DNA from: Sphingomonas metalli
GTDB taxonomy: Bacteria > Pseudomonadota > Alphaproteobacteria > Sphingomonadales > Sphingomonadaceae
Reading direction: 5' to 3'
Length of the DNA: 64,000 nucleotides
NCBI RefSeq assembly: GCF_014641735.1
Contig: NZ_BMIH01000003.1
Location: 496,001-560,000, forward strand
The notes under the pieces were generated by a model that was given only the letters and a program-made list of their open reading frames with translations, searched no databases and had not been told where the DNA came from. Below, piece after piece: positions 7,496-15,787 of this stretch; the first letter of the stretch is position 1, and each line of letters begins with the position of its first letter. Both the position numbers and the translations under genes were made by a program.

Positions 7496-7738
7496 ATGGG
7501 CCCGTTCTCGATGGTCGTCATGATCGTGCTGATCGTGACGATCGGGAAGGTGCTGGCACCGCGCTACAGGATGCGCGGCATGCAGCAGGACTATCACCTC
7601 CAGCATGCCGAGGCGCAGCGCGCGCAGGACGAGATCCGCCAGCTCAAGGAGCGGGTCGCGGTGCTGGAACGTGTCGTGACCGACAATCATGGCAGCATCG
7701 ACCTCGATCGCGAGATCGAGCGGCTGCGCGACCGCTGA
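7496..7738 (+). CDS. Psp-associated membrane/coiled-coil protein 4
   Basis: Unnamed 80-residue protein. The membrane segment is about 3-20 (FSMVVMIVLIVTIGKVLA), then basic residues (RYRMRG) and a coiled coil ending VLERVVTDNHGSIDLDREIERLRDR. The motif spacer is a little longer than in its neighbours. The 34-base gap in front is unusually A/T-rich for this region (AAATATAACAACACATAG), and GAGGGAG acts as the ribosome site. It may have its own regulation. Confidence 0.78.
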   Translation: MGPFSMVVMIVLIVTIGKVLAPRYRMRGMQQDYHLQHAEAQRAQDEIRQLKERVAVLERVVTDNHGSIDLDREIERLRDR

Positions 7739-7752
7739 AAGGAGGCGGCAAA

Positions 7753-7986
7753 ATGACCGATCCCTTCGTTACCGTCACCCTCTCGCTATCGGGTCTCGCC
7801 GGACTGGCGATGGTCGTCACCGGCGGCCTTGCCGGCTGGCGCGGCTGGCTCCAGCTCAAGCGCACCGAGCTGGACCGGGTCTCGACCGGCAATGCCGGCG
7901 CCCCCGCCGGCGCCCGCATCGAGATCGCCGACCTCAAGGAGCGCATCCGCAAGCTGGAGGCGATCGCCGCCGGGGTGGAGCTGTAG
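7753..7986 (+). CDS. Psp-associated membrane/coiled-coil protein 5 (degenerate tail)
   Basis: Unnamed 77-residue protein with a membrane segment at about 9-30 (LSLSGLAGLAMVVTGGLAGWRGW), a linker, and a short coiled coil (ADLKERIRKLEAIAAGVEL). It keeps the LKERI-x-x-LE start of the shared motif but lacks the VTD and EI-x-x-LR parts, so it looks truncated or diverged. AAAGGAGG (7738-7745) is its ribosome site. It is the last gene of the array. Confidence 0.72.
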   Translation: MTDPFVTVTLSLSGLAGLAMVVTGGLAGWRGWLQLKRTELDRVSTGNAGAPAGARIEIADLKERIRKLEAIAAGVEL

Positions 7987-8035
7987 GTACCGGGGCATTG
8001 CTCCCCCCCGCCCCAGCCTGTACCGCCGCCGCGCA

Positions 8036-8440
8036 ATGCAGAGCCTGGACGATATCCGCGAGGAATATGACTTCCTCGATCCCGACGACCGCTACCGCCT
8101 GCTGATCGATCTCGGCCGCGCGCTGGAGCCGATGCCGGAGGCGCTGAAGACCGAGGCGACGCTGGTGCGCGGCTGCTCCGCCTCGGTATGGGTCTATCCG
8201 ACCCGCGCGGCGGACGGCACGCTCCACTTCCTCGCCGACTCGAACGCCGCGATCACCAAGGGTATCATCGCGCTGGTGCTGCATGCGGTGCAGGATCGGA
8301 CCGCGGCGGCGATACTGGCGACGGATGTGGCGGCAGCGCTGCAGCCCTTCGACCTGTCGCGCCAGCTCAGTTCCAACCGTACGCAGGGTATTCCGAACAT
8401 GATCGCGCTGATCCGGGAAACCGCGGCGCGTTACGCATAG
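8036..8440 (+). CDS. sufE: SufE-family sulfur acceptor
   Basis: Accepts persulfide sulfur from a cysteine desulfurase for Fe-S cluster assembly. The 134-residue protein begins MQSLDDIREEYDFLD; the sulfur-accepting Cys is C47 in LVRGCSASVWV, matching the GC-x-S-x-VW motif of SufE. The ATG at 8036 is chosen because it starts at the family's usual N-terminus. It is close to the psp array but separated by about 50 bases, and is convergent with the ferredoxin gene. Its desulfurase partner is not adjacent; two NifS/IscS-like genes lie at 29-31 kb. Confidence 0.92.
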   Translation: MQSLDDIREEYDFLDPDDRYRLLIDLGRALEPMPEALKTEATLVRGCSASVWVYPTRAADGTLHFLADSNAAITKGIIALVLHAVQDRTAAAILATDVAAALQPFDLSRQLSSNRTQGIPNMIALIRETAARYA

Positions 8441-8478
8441 GCCAAAGGGCACTACCGCTCGGATTGCCGGCCGGGGAT

Positions 8479-8784
8479 TTACTCAGCCGGCCCGATCCCC
8501 AGTTGCACGGCCAATGCCTCGATCGGCTCGCCCGGCGGCACGACCAGCCACTCGGCCGGGCGGCGGCTGTCCACGACCGTCACCGCATGTTTCGGGCAAA
8601 GCTTCAGGCATCGCGTCTCGACCACGCCGACACGCGCCTTCCGTCCCTTCCCGGACATGCGTCGCAGCGCCTTGACGAGGGTCTGATCCTCGTCCGGGCC
8701 AAAGCTGCGCCCGACCTTCCTGGAGCATTTGCCGCAGACCAGCACGACGTTGGCCCAGCCGCTCTTCTTCGCGATGCGGGTCAC
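8479..8784 (-). CDS. Thioredoxin-like [2Fe-2S] ferredoxin domain protein
   Basis: A 101-residue protein with four cysteines, C17, C20, C59 and C63, in the order CGKCSRK then TRCLKLCPKHAVTVV. The second pair (CxxxC followed by PxxAV) fits thioredoxin-like ferredoxins; the first pair is closer together (CxxC) than the usual C-x(10-12)-C, so cluster binding is likely but not certain. Its start overlaps the J-domain gene's stop by 4 bases, making a two-gene unit that converges on sufE. No redox partner can be named. Confidence 0.75.
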   Translation of the reverse strand: MTRIAKKSGWANVVLVCGKCSRKVGRSFGPDEDQTLVKALRRMSGKGRKARVGVVETRCLKLCPKHAVTVVDSRRPAEWLVVPPGEPIEALAVQLGIGPAE

Positions 8785-9311
8785 GCCGCCCGCCGCTCCT
8801 CGGCGGCGCGCAGCACCTCATAGGCGGCCTGCACCGCCTGGAATTTCACTGCCGCATCGGGATCGTTCGGCCGCACGTCCGGATGATTTTCCTTGGCAAG
8901 CCGCCGCCATGCCATCCGCACCGCCTCGAAGTCGGCATCCACGTCCAGCCCCAATGCGGTCAGCGCCCGCTGTTCGTCGCGCGAGCGGGTGCCGTCGCCG
9001 GAGCCTCCCCAGGCATAGTGGCGCGCCTGTTCATAGCCCCGCGCGCCGCGCGACTCGTCCGCCTCGCGCGCCGCCGCCTCTTCGGCGGACAGGCCCTGAA
9101 AATAGTCCCAGCCGCGATTATACTCGGCGGCGTGGTCCTGGCAGAAATACCAGCGATCGGGATTGTTGGGGGATTTCGGTGCCGGGCAGTCGCCGGGGCG
9201 ACCGCAGCCGTCGCGATCGCAGAGCCGCACGGGCTTCGCCTCGCGCCCCGAGCCATAGCCTCGCCAGCGGGGGAAACCCCAGTCGTTCGAACGTGTCGGC
9301 CGGTACGCCAT
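8781..9311 (-). CDS. J-domain protein with Cys-rich N-terminus
   Basis: Probable DnaK co-chaperone of 176 residues. The J-domain is C-terminal (about 118-176), with the HPD tripeptide in KENHPDVRPNDP, the reverse of the DnaJ order. The N-terminal half has a cysteine/histidine cluster (RLCDRDGCGRPGDC, then WYFCQDH), suggesting a metal site. The ATG at 9311 (MAYRPTRSND) is preferred; 40 further upstream codons look non-coding. Coupled to the ferredoxin gene, so a role in Fe-S protein handling is possible but inferred. Confidence 0.85.
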   Translation of the reverse strand: MAYRPTRSNDWGFPRWRGYGSGREAKPVRLCDRDGCGRPGDCPAPKSPNNPDRWYFCQDHAAEYNRGWDYFQGLSAEEAAAREADESRGARGYEQARHYAWGGSGDGTRSRDEQRALTALGLDVDADFEAVRMAWRRLAKENHPDVRPNDPDAAVKFQAVQAAYEVLRAAEERRAA

Positions 9312-9495
9312 CGCTCCCGACATAAGCCGAGACACGCGTCGCGCAACTGCTCCGCTCGACCCGGACGAACCGGAAGCGATCTGCGTAACGCCCGCACGAC
9401 ACCTCTTTTCTTCGCACGCTGAACATGACACTTACGTCATCTAATCTTCATGGCCGGTTCGGTACGATGAAGCGAATCGAGCATAGGAGCCGCGT

Positions 9496-11076
9496 TTGAC
9501 CGCCCAACGATCGTTCCTCTCCAGCGCCCGGGCGGACATTCCCGCCTCGATCGTGGTCGCGCTGGTCGCGCTCCCCCTGTGCCTGGGCGTGGCCCTGGCG
9601 TCGGGCGCGCCGCTCTTCTCGGGGATCATCGCGGGCGTGGTCGGCGGCATCGTCGTCGGCAGCCTGTCGAAATCGCCGCTGTCGGTCAGCGGCCCCGCGG
9701 CCGGTCTGACGGTCATCGTCCTCGCCGCCATCGAAAGCCTGCCGACCTTCCAGGCCTTCACGCTGGCGGTGATGCTCGCCGGCGTGTTGCAGCTCGCCTT
9801 CTCCTTCACCCGCGCCGGCATCCTGGCCGAGTTCGTGCCCTCCTCCGTCATCACCGGCATGCTGGCCGCGATCGGGCTGATCCTGATCCTGAAGCAGATC
9901 CCGCATGCGGTCGGCTATGACGCCGAGGCGGAGGGGATATTCGAGTTCTCGACGGCCGACGGGCTCAACACGCTGACCCGGTTGACCGAGAGCGTCTCGG
10001 GCCGCCTCACGCCGGGCGCGGTGCTGATCGCCGCCATCAGCCTCGTCTTCCTCTTCTGGTGGGATCATGCGCGCCCCAAACAGGGGCCGCTGCGCTTCCT
10101 TCCCGGCCCGTTGGTCGTGGTGGTGATCGGGGTGGTCGGCAACATGCTGCTCGGCGTCGTCCGCCCGGACTGGCAGCTGACCGCCAAGCACCTCGTTCAG
10201 GTGCCGATCGCGGGGGCCCCGAGCGAGTTCGTCAAGCTCTTCTCGCTGCCCGACTTCAGCGCGATCGGCATGGGTGCGGTGTGGAGCACGGCGGTGACGC
10301 TGGCGATCGTCGCGAGCCTCGAGTCGCTGCTGTCGGTCAAGGCGATCGACGAGATCGATCCGAAGCGCCGCACGACCGACAAGAACTGGGAGCTGATGGC
10401 GCAGGGCGGCGGCAATATCGTGTCGGGGCTGATCGGGGGCCTGCCCGTCACCTCGGTGATCGTCCGCTCGTCCGCCAATGTCGACTCCGGCGCGGACAGC
10501 AAGCTGTCGACGATCCTCCACGGCATCTGGCTGCTCGTCTCGGTCGCGCTGATCCCGGCGGTGCTCAACATGATCCCCCTGTCGGCGCTGGCCGCCGTGC
10601 TAATCGCGACCGGCTACAAGCTCACCAAGCCCAAGCTGTTCGCCGAGCGCTTCAAGCAGGGCTGGTCGCAGTTCGTGCCGCTGGTCGCGACCGTCGTCGC
10701 GATCCTGTTCACCGACCTGCTCGAAGGGATCATGATCGGCATGGCGGTCGGCTTCGTCTTCGTCATCGCGCGCAACTTCCGCACCGCGATCACCGTGGCG
10801 CATGCCGGCGACGACTGGCTGGTCCGGGCCCGCCGCAACCTCTACTTTATCCACAAGTACGAATTGCAGAAGAGCCTGGTGAAGGTGCCCGACGGGGCGA
10901 ACCTGATGATTGACCTCACCTCGACCAACTTCGTCGATCTCGACAATGTCGACATCATCAACGCCTTCATCAAGAACGCCGCGTTCCGCGACATCCGCGT
11001 CATCCTGCGCGGCGACATCGCCGAGAAGACGGCCCCCAAGATCAACGCCCCTCTCGCCGAGGTCCGCTACGCATGA
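9496..11076 (+). CDS. SulP-family anion transporter, probably bicarbonate
   Basis: Inner-membrane transporter of 526 residues with about ten or more hydrophobic segments and a C-terminal cytoplasmic STAS-like domain (about 440-526, LMIDLTSTNFVDLDNVDI). The N-terminal signature around ADIPASIVVALVALPLCLGVALASG is typical of SulP. The start is a TTG at 9496 with AGGAG 6 bases upstream; no ATG lies nearby. The 4-base overlap with a carbonic anhydrase gene points to bicarbonate rather than sulfate as substrate, an inference from context. Confidence 0.88.
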   Translation: MTAQRSFLSSARADIPASIVVALVALPLCLGVALASGAPLFSGIIAGVVGGIVVGSLSKSPLSVSGPAAGLTVIVLAAIESLPTFQAFTLAVMLAGVLQLAFSFTRAGILAEFVPSSVITGMLAAIGLILILKQIPHAVGYDAEAEGIFEFSTADGLNTLTRLTESVSGRLTPGAVLIAAISLVFLFWWDHARPKQGPLRFLPGPLVVVVIGVVGNMLLGVVRPDWQLTAKHLVQVPIAGAPSEFVKLFSLPDFSAIGMGAVWSTAVTLAIVASLESLLSVKAIDEIDPKRRTTDKNWELMAQGGGNIVSGLIGGLPVTSVIVRSSANVDSGADSKLSTILHGIWLLVSVALIPAVLNMIPLSALAAVLIATGYKLTKPKLFAERFKQGWSQFVPLVATVVAILFTDLLEGIMIGMAVGFVFVIARNFRTAITVAHAGDDWLVRARRNLYFIHKYELQKSLVKVPDGANLMIDLTSTNFVDLDNVDIINAFIKNAAFRDIRVILRGDIAEKTAPKINAPLAEVRYA

Positions 11077-11708
11077 AGATCGCCAAGCAACTGCTCCTCG
11101 CCAATCGTGCCTGGGCGGCCGAGCTGACCGACGAGAATGCGGACTTCTTCAGCCGGCAGGTGGCGGGGCAGAAGCCGCAGTTCCTCTGGATCGGCTGTTC
11201 GGACAGCCGCGTCAGTCCCGAACAGAAGACCCAGTCGCTGCCCGGCCTGATGTTCATCCATCGGAACATCGCCAACCTGGTCCATGCCGACGATCTCAAC
11301 CTGCTGTCTGTGCTGCAATATGCGGTCGACGTGCTGGAGGTGCCGAACATCGTGATCTGCGGCCATCACGGCTGCGGCGGGATCAAGGCGACGCTCGCAG
11401 GGAATACGACCGGGCCGGTCGACACCTGGCTGGCGAACGCCCGCGATGTCGCCCATGCCCATGCCGACGAACTGGCCGCGGTGCCCGAGGCCCAGCGGGT
11501 CGACCGGCTGGTCGAGATGAACGTTCGCGACCAGCTCATCAACCTGGCGCGGACGGAGACGGTGCAGAAGGCATTCGCCGCCGGCCGCGAACTGACGCTG
11601 CACGGCTGGGTCTATGATATCCGCGACGGGCTGCTCAAGCCGCTGATGGAGATCGACCGCGACACGCGCCTCGAAGAGGTCGGGCGGCCCGAGGCGGTAC
11701 TGGTCTGA
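11073..11708 (+). CDS. can: Beta-class carbonic anhydrase
   Basis: Interconverts CO2 and bicarbonate in the cytoplasm. The 211-residue protein has all zinc-site residues: C42 and the D44-R46 dyad in GCSDSR, H98 and C101 in GHHGCGG. Length and the MKIAKQLLLANRAWA start are typical. It is translationally coupled to the SulP transporter, so the two probably feed bicarbonate to carboxylases together. Confidence 0.95.
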   Translation: MKIAKQLLLANRAWAAELTDENADFFSRQVAGQKPQFLWIGCSDSRVSPEQKTQSLPGLMFIHRNIANLVHADDLNLLSVLQYAVDVLEVPNIVICGHHGCGGIKATLAGNTTGPVDTWLANARDVAHAHADELAAVPEAQRVDRLVEMNVRDQLINLARTETVQKAFAAGRELTLHGWVYDIRDGLLKPLMEIDRDTRLEEVGRPEAVLV

Positions 11709-11729
11709 GCGAAACCGGCTTTCGGCGGG

Positions 11730-13718
11730 TCAGCCGTTCGGCAGCCGGAACAGGACGCGCTGCTTCGATCCGCCGCAGCCGAGACCGCCATCGGGCCGGA
11801 AGGTCTTCTCGAACCTGGCCTGGGTCGCGACGTCGCTGGCGGCCTTCGAAAAGACGAAGGCCGGGTAGCTCAGCAGCGTACGGACATTGTCCGTGCGGCC
11901 GTCGGCCCGGATGTCGTACTGGACCTGAGTCCAGCCCTCGAAGCCCCATTGCTGCGCCTCCCGCGGAAAGGCGTCCGATCCGGGCAGGTTGAGGAGCTTC
12001 GGCGCGGAATCGAGGACCGCGCACTGATCCGCGCTCAGGCCCGATGCGGCGAAGCTCGTCCGCGCGGCGGCGAGGTCTCCGGCGCGTTGCTCCGCCGAGG
12101 CGATCCGCACCAGCGCACCTACCCGGTACGAGTCGGTCTTCGCCAGGCGGGCGTCGGCTGCGATCGGCCGCAGCCAGTCGAGCATGGCCCGGGTGCGACC
12201 GCTGCCGACGGGCAGATAGTCGGTCCCGATCATCCGGATCGCGGCCTGGGCCTGCGCATCGCCGCTATAGTCGGGCTCGGCGAGCATCCGGGTGAGGAGC
12301 GCGAGCATCTCCCGCATCTTCGACGGATCGACCTGCCCGGTGACCCGCGCCGGCAGATCGAGCGCCAGCCGGACCATGACCGGTGCCTTGCGCTGCACGG
12401 CCACGGCGAGCGCCTGTTGGTACAGGCGGGTGCGCTCTTCCCGGGGAAGCGTCGGATTGTTGGCCAGCGTCCAGGCCGCGCGCAGCGTTTGCAGCGACTG
12501 CGGGTCCTTCGCCGCCGCCTGCGTCAACGCCTGCTGCTCGCCCGGCCGGGTGGCGGCGGTCTGGTCTGCCGGAACCTCGGTGTCGAGGCCCTGATCGGTC
12601 AGCCATCGCGCGATTCCCCCGTCGAGCGTCGCGTATATGGAAGGACGCGAGAAGGCGGTCGAGCACCGCATCTCGACCCGTACATTGTACCGATAGAAGG
12701 CCGGTATGCTGGCCAGCTCTTCCGGCGACCAGTACCAGCTGCGCACCGCCCGGGCGAATTCCAGGGCGACCCTGCCGCCCCCGGCCGCATAGACCGGCTC
12801 GACCATGCCTACGGTGCCGTCGTCGCGGATGCTGAACTGGACCACCGCAACATCGGCAGGCTTCAGCTCCGCCTCGCCGCCGCAGTCGGGGACCGTGACC
12901 TGCTCGCCGGGACCGAAGCCGCCCTTCAGCTGCCGGCCGGCCCCCGTCATCGCCATATATTCCCGCGCCTTGTCGCGCTGCCCGAGCAGGATCAGCGCCA
13001 GCGCCGCGTCGCCCCTGGCTTCGACATCGTCGATGCTCGTCCGCTCGGTCAGGCCGCCCATGGCAGCCACCGATGCCAGGGCGCTGGTCCGCGCCGCGGC
13101 GAAATCGCCCGTGTTGAGCGCCAGCAGCGTCCGCCGCCGCGCGACGACGGCGGAAACCTGCTTGTCGACCTTGCCCAGGCCAGCGACATAGCCGTCCGTC
13201 CGCTGGAGCGCGCGGGCTGCGGCGGCGGGATCGACAAAGGCCTGAACCTGAACCAGCGCCAGCGCGGCGCGCAGCTTGTCGACCGGGTCCTGGGCCGCCG
13301 CCTCGGACTTCTCGAACTCGCTCGCTGCGCCCGCATAGTCGAGGGTCGAGTGCGCGACCGTGCCGAGCAGGAGATAGGCCAATGCCCGATCATGCGCGAG
13401 CGAGGCGTCGCCGGTCGGCAGCGCGCCCAACCCGCGGCGCAGGGCGGCGTCGGCATCCTCGACCTTGCCCGCGCGAAACAGCGCGCCGCCCTTGCGGACC
13501 ATTACGATCGCCTGACTGCGGCTGCCCGGCTTGACCCGCGCCTCGAGCGCCGTCCAGGCGGCCACGGCGGCATCGGCGTCCTTGCCCGCGTCGAGCGCGG
13601 CGGCGGCGTCGAAGGCCTGCTGCACGGTCGGGGCTGCGGACGGCGCCGGCGCCTGCGCGCCCGCCATCGTCGCCGCGACCGCGATCGCCGCGCCCGCCAT
13701 CCATTCGCTCACCCGCAT
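11730..13718 (-). CDS. Periplasmic TPR-like protein with TonB C-terminal domain
   Basis: A 662-residue exported protein of unknown role. A signal peptide ends near MAGAQA (about 22). The N-terminal third is Ala-rich helical and TPR-like, with repeated motifs around ALEARV and DADAALRRGL. A first TonB_C-like beta region lies near 280-370 (VVQFSIRDDGTVG) and a second near 580-655 (EGWTQVQYDIRADGRTDNV). The TonB-type folds suggest peptidoglycan- or partner-binding in the periplasm. It is monocistronic, between carbonic anhydrase and RNase P RNA. Confidence 0.7.
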   Translation of the reverse strand: MRVSEWMAGAAIAVAATMAGAQAPAPSAAPTVQQAFDAAAALDAGKDADAAVAAWTALEARVKPGSRSQAIVMVRKGGALFRAGKVEDADAALRRGLGALPTGDASLAHDRALAYLLLGTVAHSTLDYAGAASEFEKSEAAAQDPVDKLRAALALVQVQAFVDPAAAARALQRTDGYVAGLGKVDKQVSAVVARRRTLLALNTGDFAAARTSALASVAAMGGLTERTSIDDVEARGDAALALILLGQRDKAREYMAMTGAGRQLKGGFGPGEQVTVPDCGGEAELKPADVAVVQFSIRDDGTVGMVEPVYAAGGGRVALEFARAVRSWYWSPEELASIPAFYRYNVRVEMRCSTAFSRPSIYATLDGGIARWLTDQGLDTEVPADQTAATRPGEQQALTQAAAKDPQSLQTLRAAWTLANNPTLPREERTRLYQQALAVAVQRKAPVMVRLALDLPARVTGQVDPSKMREMLALLTRMLAEPDYSGDAQAQAAIRMIGTDYLPVGSGRTRAMLDWLRPIAADARLAKTDSYRVGALVRIASAEQRAGDLAAARTSFAASGLSADQCAVLDSAPKLLNLPGSDAFPREAQQWGFEGWTQVQYDIRADGRTDNVRTLLSYPAFVFSKAASDVATQARFEKTFRPDGGLGCGGSKQRVLFRLPNG

Positions 13719-13770
13719 CGCACGCTCTCCTGGACTCGCCGGTTGCGAACCTAGACGCGGGCGGGGAAAA

Positions 13771-14160
13771 GGCCAGAGGGTCTGTAAGCCGGGTTCTGTC
13801 CCCCTCGTGGCGAGCCACGAGGATGGGCGACCATTCCTCTACGACGACGCTTGCGCGCCGCCTCCAGCAATCAACCCGGGCGGCGGGCGGGAACACGCCC
13901 CGGACCTGCGGACAGGCCCATGCCACCCCTATTCGATCTTGCTCCCGGTGGGGTTTGCCATGCCGCTTCCGTTACCGGCCGCGCGGTGCGCTCTTGCCGC
14001 ACCCTTTCACCGTGGCGAGGCCGAAGCCCGCGCCGTCTGCTCTCTGTGGCACTGTCCCTGGGGTCGCCCCCGCCGGGCGTTACCCGGCACCGTCGTTCCG
14101 CGGAGCCCGGACTTTCCTCGCGCGGGGTTACCCCGCCCGCGGTCGCCCGACCCTCTGGCC
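13771..14160 (-). ncRNA. rnpB: RNase P RNA, bacterial class A
   Basis: Catalytic RNA that matures tRNA 5' ends. On the minus strand the 5' GGCCAGAGGGTC and 3' GACCCTCTGGCC form a perfect P1 helix that fixes both ends. Conserved blocks are present: GAGGAAAGTCCGGGCTCC near the 5' end, ACAGAGAGCA, and the 3' ACAGAACCCGGCTTACAGAC. Length is 390 nt, normal for an alphaproteobacterium. Confidence 0.95.
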
Positions 14161-14170
14161 GGAACCGCCC

Positions 14171-14860
14171 TTACGCATCTCCCTGCGGCTTGGGAAGCAG
14201 CAGCGCGAGGAGGATCATCCGGCACTCGGCATCGATCTCGCCGTCGATCATCTCCGGGCGGAACCGGCGCTGGAAGGCCATGATCGCCGCCATGCGGTCG
14301 CTGACGTCATAGCCGAAGCGCTCGAGGGCGAGGCAGAAGCCGGCCTCCGTCCAGCCCGGGTCCATCAGGTTGCGCGTCGGGCGCGGCAGGGCCAGGCGCA
14401 ACCGGGCGAGCGCGCCCCAGGGGAAGAGCTCGCCCGGATCGCGCTTGCGCGCCGGGGCGACATCGGAGTGACCCACGATGTCGCCGCGGGTGATCCCGTG
14501 CCGGTCCTTGATGTCGGCGACCAGTGCGATCACCGCCTCCATCTGCGCCGCCGGAAAGTCGCGATAGCCCCAGTCGTGACCGGGATTGACGATCTCGATC
14601 CCGATGCTCGCCGAGTTGACGTCATCGATGCTGCGCCAGTGCGACGCGCCGGCGTGCCATGCGCGGTTCGCCTCGTCGACCAGACGATGGATCCGGCCAT
14701 CCTCCTCGACGACATAATGGGCCGAGACCTTGGCGGCCGGGTCGCACAGCCGCGCGATCGCGCCCTCCGCATCGGGCATGCCGGTATAGTGGAGCACGAT
14801 CATCGATATGGGCAGCGTGCGCGCGTCCCAGTTGGGCGACGGGGTGTCGATGAACTTCAT
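14171..14860 (-). CDS. N-acetylmuramoyl-L-alanine amidase, AmpD type
   Basis: Cleaves the bond between MurNAc (or anhydroMurNAc) and the stem peptide. The 229-residue protein has an Amidase_2 domain (about 15-155) with zinc-ligand motifs VLHYTG and GHSDVAPARKRDPG and the WHAGAS segment. A C-terminal peptidoglycan-binding-like helical region follows (about 175-225, AIMAFQRRFRP). No clear signal peptide, so a cytoplasmic recycling role is plausible. ATG 14860 (MKFIDTPSPNWD), preceded by GGAG, is preferred over a TTG at 14881. It ends 10 bases upstream of the RNase P RNA P1 helix. Confidence 0.9.
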   Translation of the reverse strand: MKFIDTPSPNWDARTLPISMIVLHYTGMPDAEGAIARLCDPAAKVSAHYVVEEDGRIHRLVDEANRAWHAGASHWRSIDDVNSASIGIEIVNPGHDWGYRDFPAAQMEAVIALVADIKDRHGITRGDIVGHSDVAPARKRDPGELFPWGALARLRLALPRPTRNLMDPGWTEAGFCLALERFGYDVSDRMAAIMAFQRRFRPEMIDGEIDAECRMILLALLLPKPQGDA

Positions 14861-14929
14861 GTCGCTCCACGACTGACGCAAGTACCCGGCGACGGCAAGG
14901 GCCTGGCGTTCCGGCGAGTGGTCAGCGGG

Positions 14930-15787
14930 TCAGGCGCCGGTCCTGACATAGAGGCCGCGGAGCGTCTTGCTCGGCTCGAACAGGCCGGTCTGGCCGATCA
15001 CCGTCTCGCCGGCCCCCAGGACCAGCAGCCCCCCGGGAGCGAGGGCGCTGGCGAGCCGCGCGAACACCTGCGCCTTCGTCGCAGGCGAGAGGTAGAGGAG
15101 CACGTTACGGCACAGGATGGCATCGAACCGTCCGGCCGGCGGCCCCTCGGCCACGAGGTTGAGGCGACGATACTGGATCATCCGCAACAGTTGGGGCTGG
15201 GCGACCCAGTCCGCCTCGTCGGCGGTGAACCAGCGCATCATGCGACGGATCGGCAGGCCCCGCTGGATCTCGAACTGGTTGTAGCGGGCGGCCCGCGCCC
15301 GTGCCAGCGAGGCCTCGGAAATATCGGTCGCGACGATGTCCGGCGGCGTTTCGCCCGAACTTTCCGCACGCTCGGCGAACATCATCGCCAGCGACAGCGG
15401 CTCCTGCCCGGTGGCGCATCCGGCGCACCAGATCCTCGTCCGGCCGCGACGCCGTTCGACACCGCTCAGCCCCTCGGCGATCAGATCGAAGACGGGCTGG
15501 TCGCGGAAGAAGCTGGTCTCGCCGTTGACCAGCGCATCGACGATCCGGTCGCCGATTGTCTTGTCCTGTCCGTCGAGCAGCTGCACGACGAGCTGATCGA
15601 GCGTCTCGAGCCCACGGGCGCGCAGCAGGGGCTTGAGGGCGGTGTCGAGCCGCCACGACCGATAGGAGGCGAGCTGCTGGCCGGTGCGGACCTCCAGCAG
15701 CGTCGACAGGACCGCCAGGGCGTTGGCCGAGCAGGCCGGTGCGGGCGACGCGTCGGGGCGGCAGGGAGCGGTCGTGCGCACGCTCAT
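14930..15787 (-). CDS. cheR: Chemotaxis methyltransferase CheR
   Basis: SAM-dependent methylation of glutamates in chemoreceptors. The 285 residues include an N-terminal helical CheR domain (about 20-85) and a methyltransferase core with WCAGCATGQEPLSLAMM for SAM binding and LCRNVLLYL. Start overlaps the cheB stop by 4 bases. It is the last gene of the chemotaxis operon; no receptor gene is present in the window. Confidence 0.93.
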   Translation of the reverse strand: MSVRTTAPCRPDASPAPACSANALAVLSTLLEVRTGQQLASYRSWRLDTALKPLLRARGLETLDQLVVQLLDGQDKTIGDRIVDALVNGETSFFRDQPVFDLIAEGLSGVERRRGRTRIWCAGCATGQEPLSLAMMFAERAESSGETPPDIVATDISEASLARARAARYNQFEIQRGLPIRRMMRWFTADEADWVAQPQLLRMIQYRRLNLVAEGPPAGRFDAILCRNVLLYLSPATKAQVFARLASALAPGGLLVLGAGETVIGQTGLFEPSKTLRGLYVRTGA

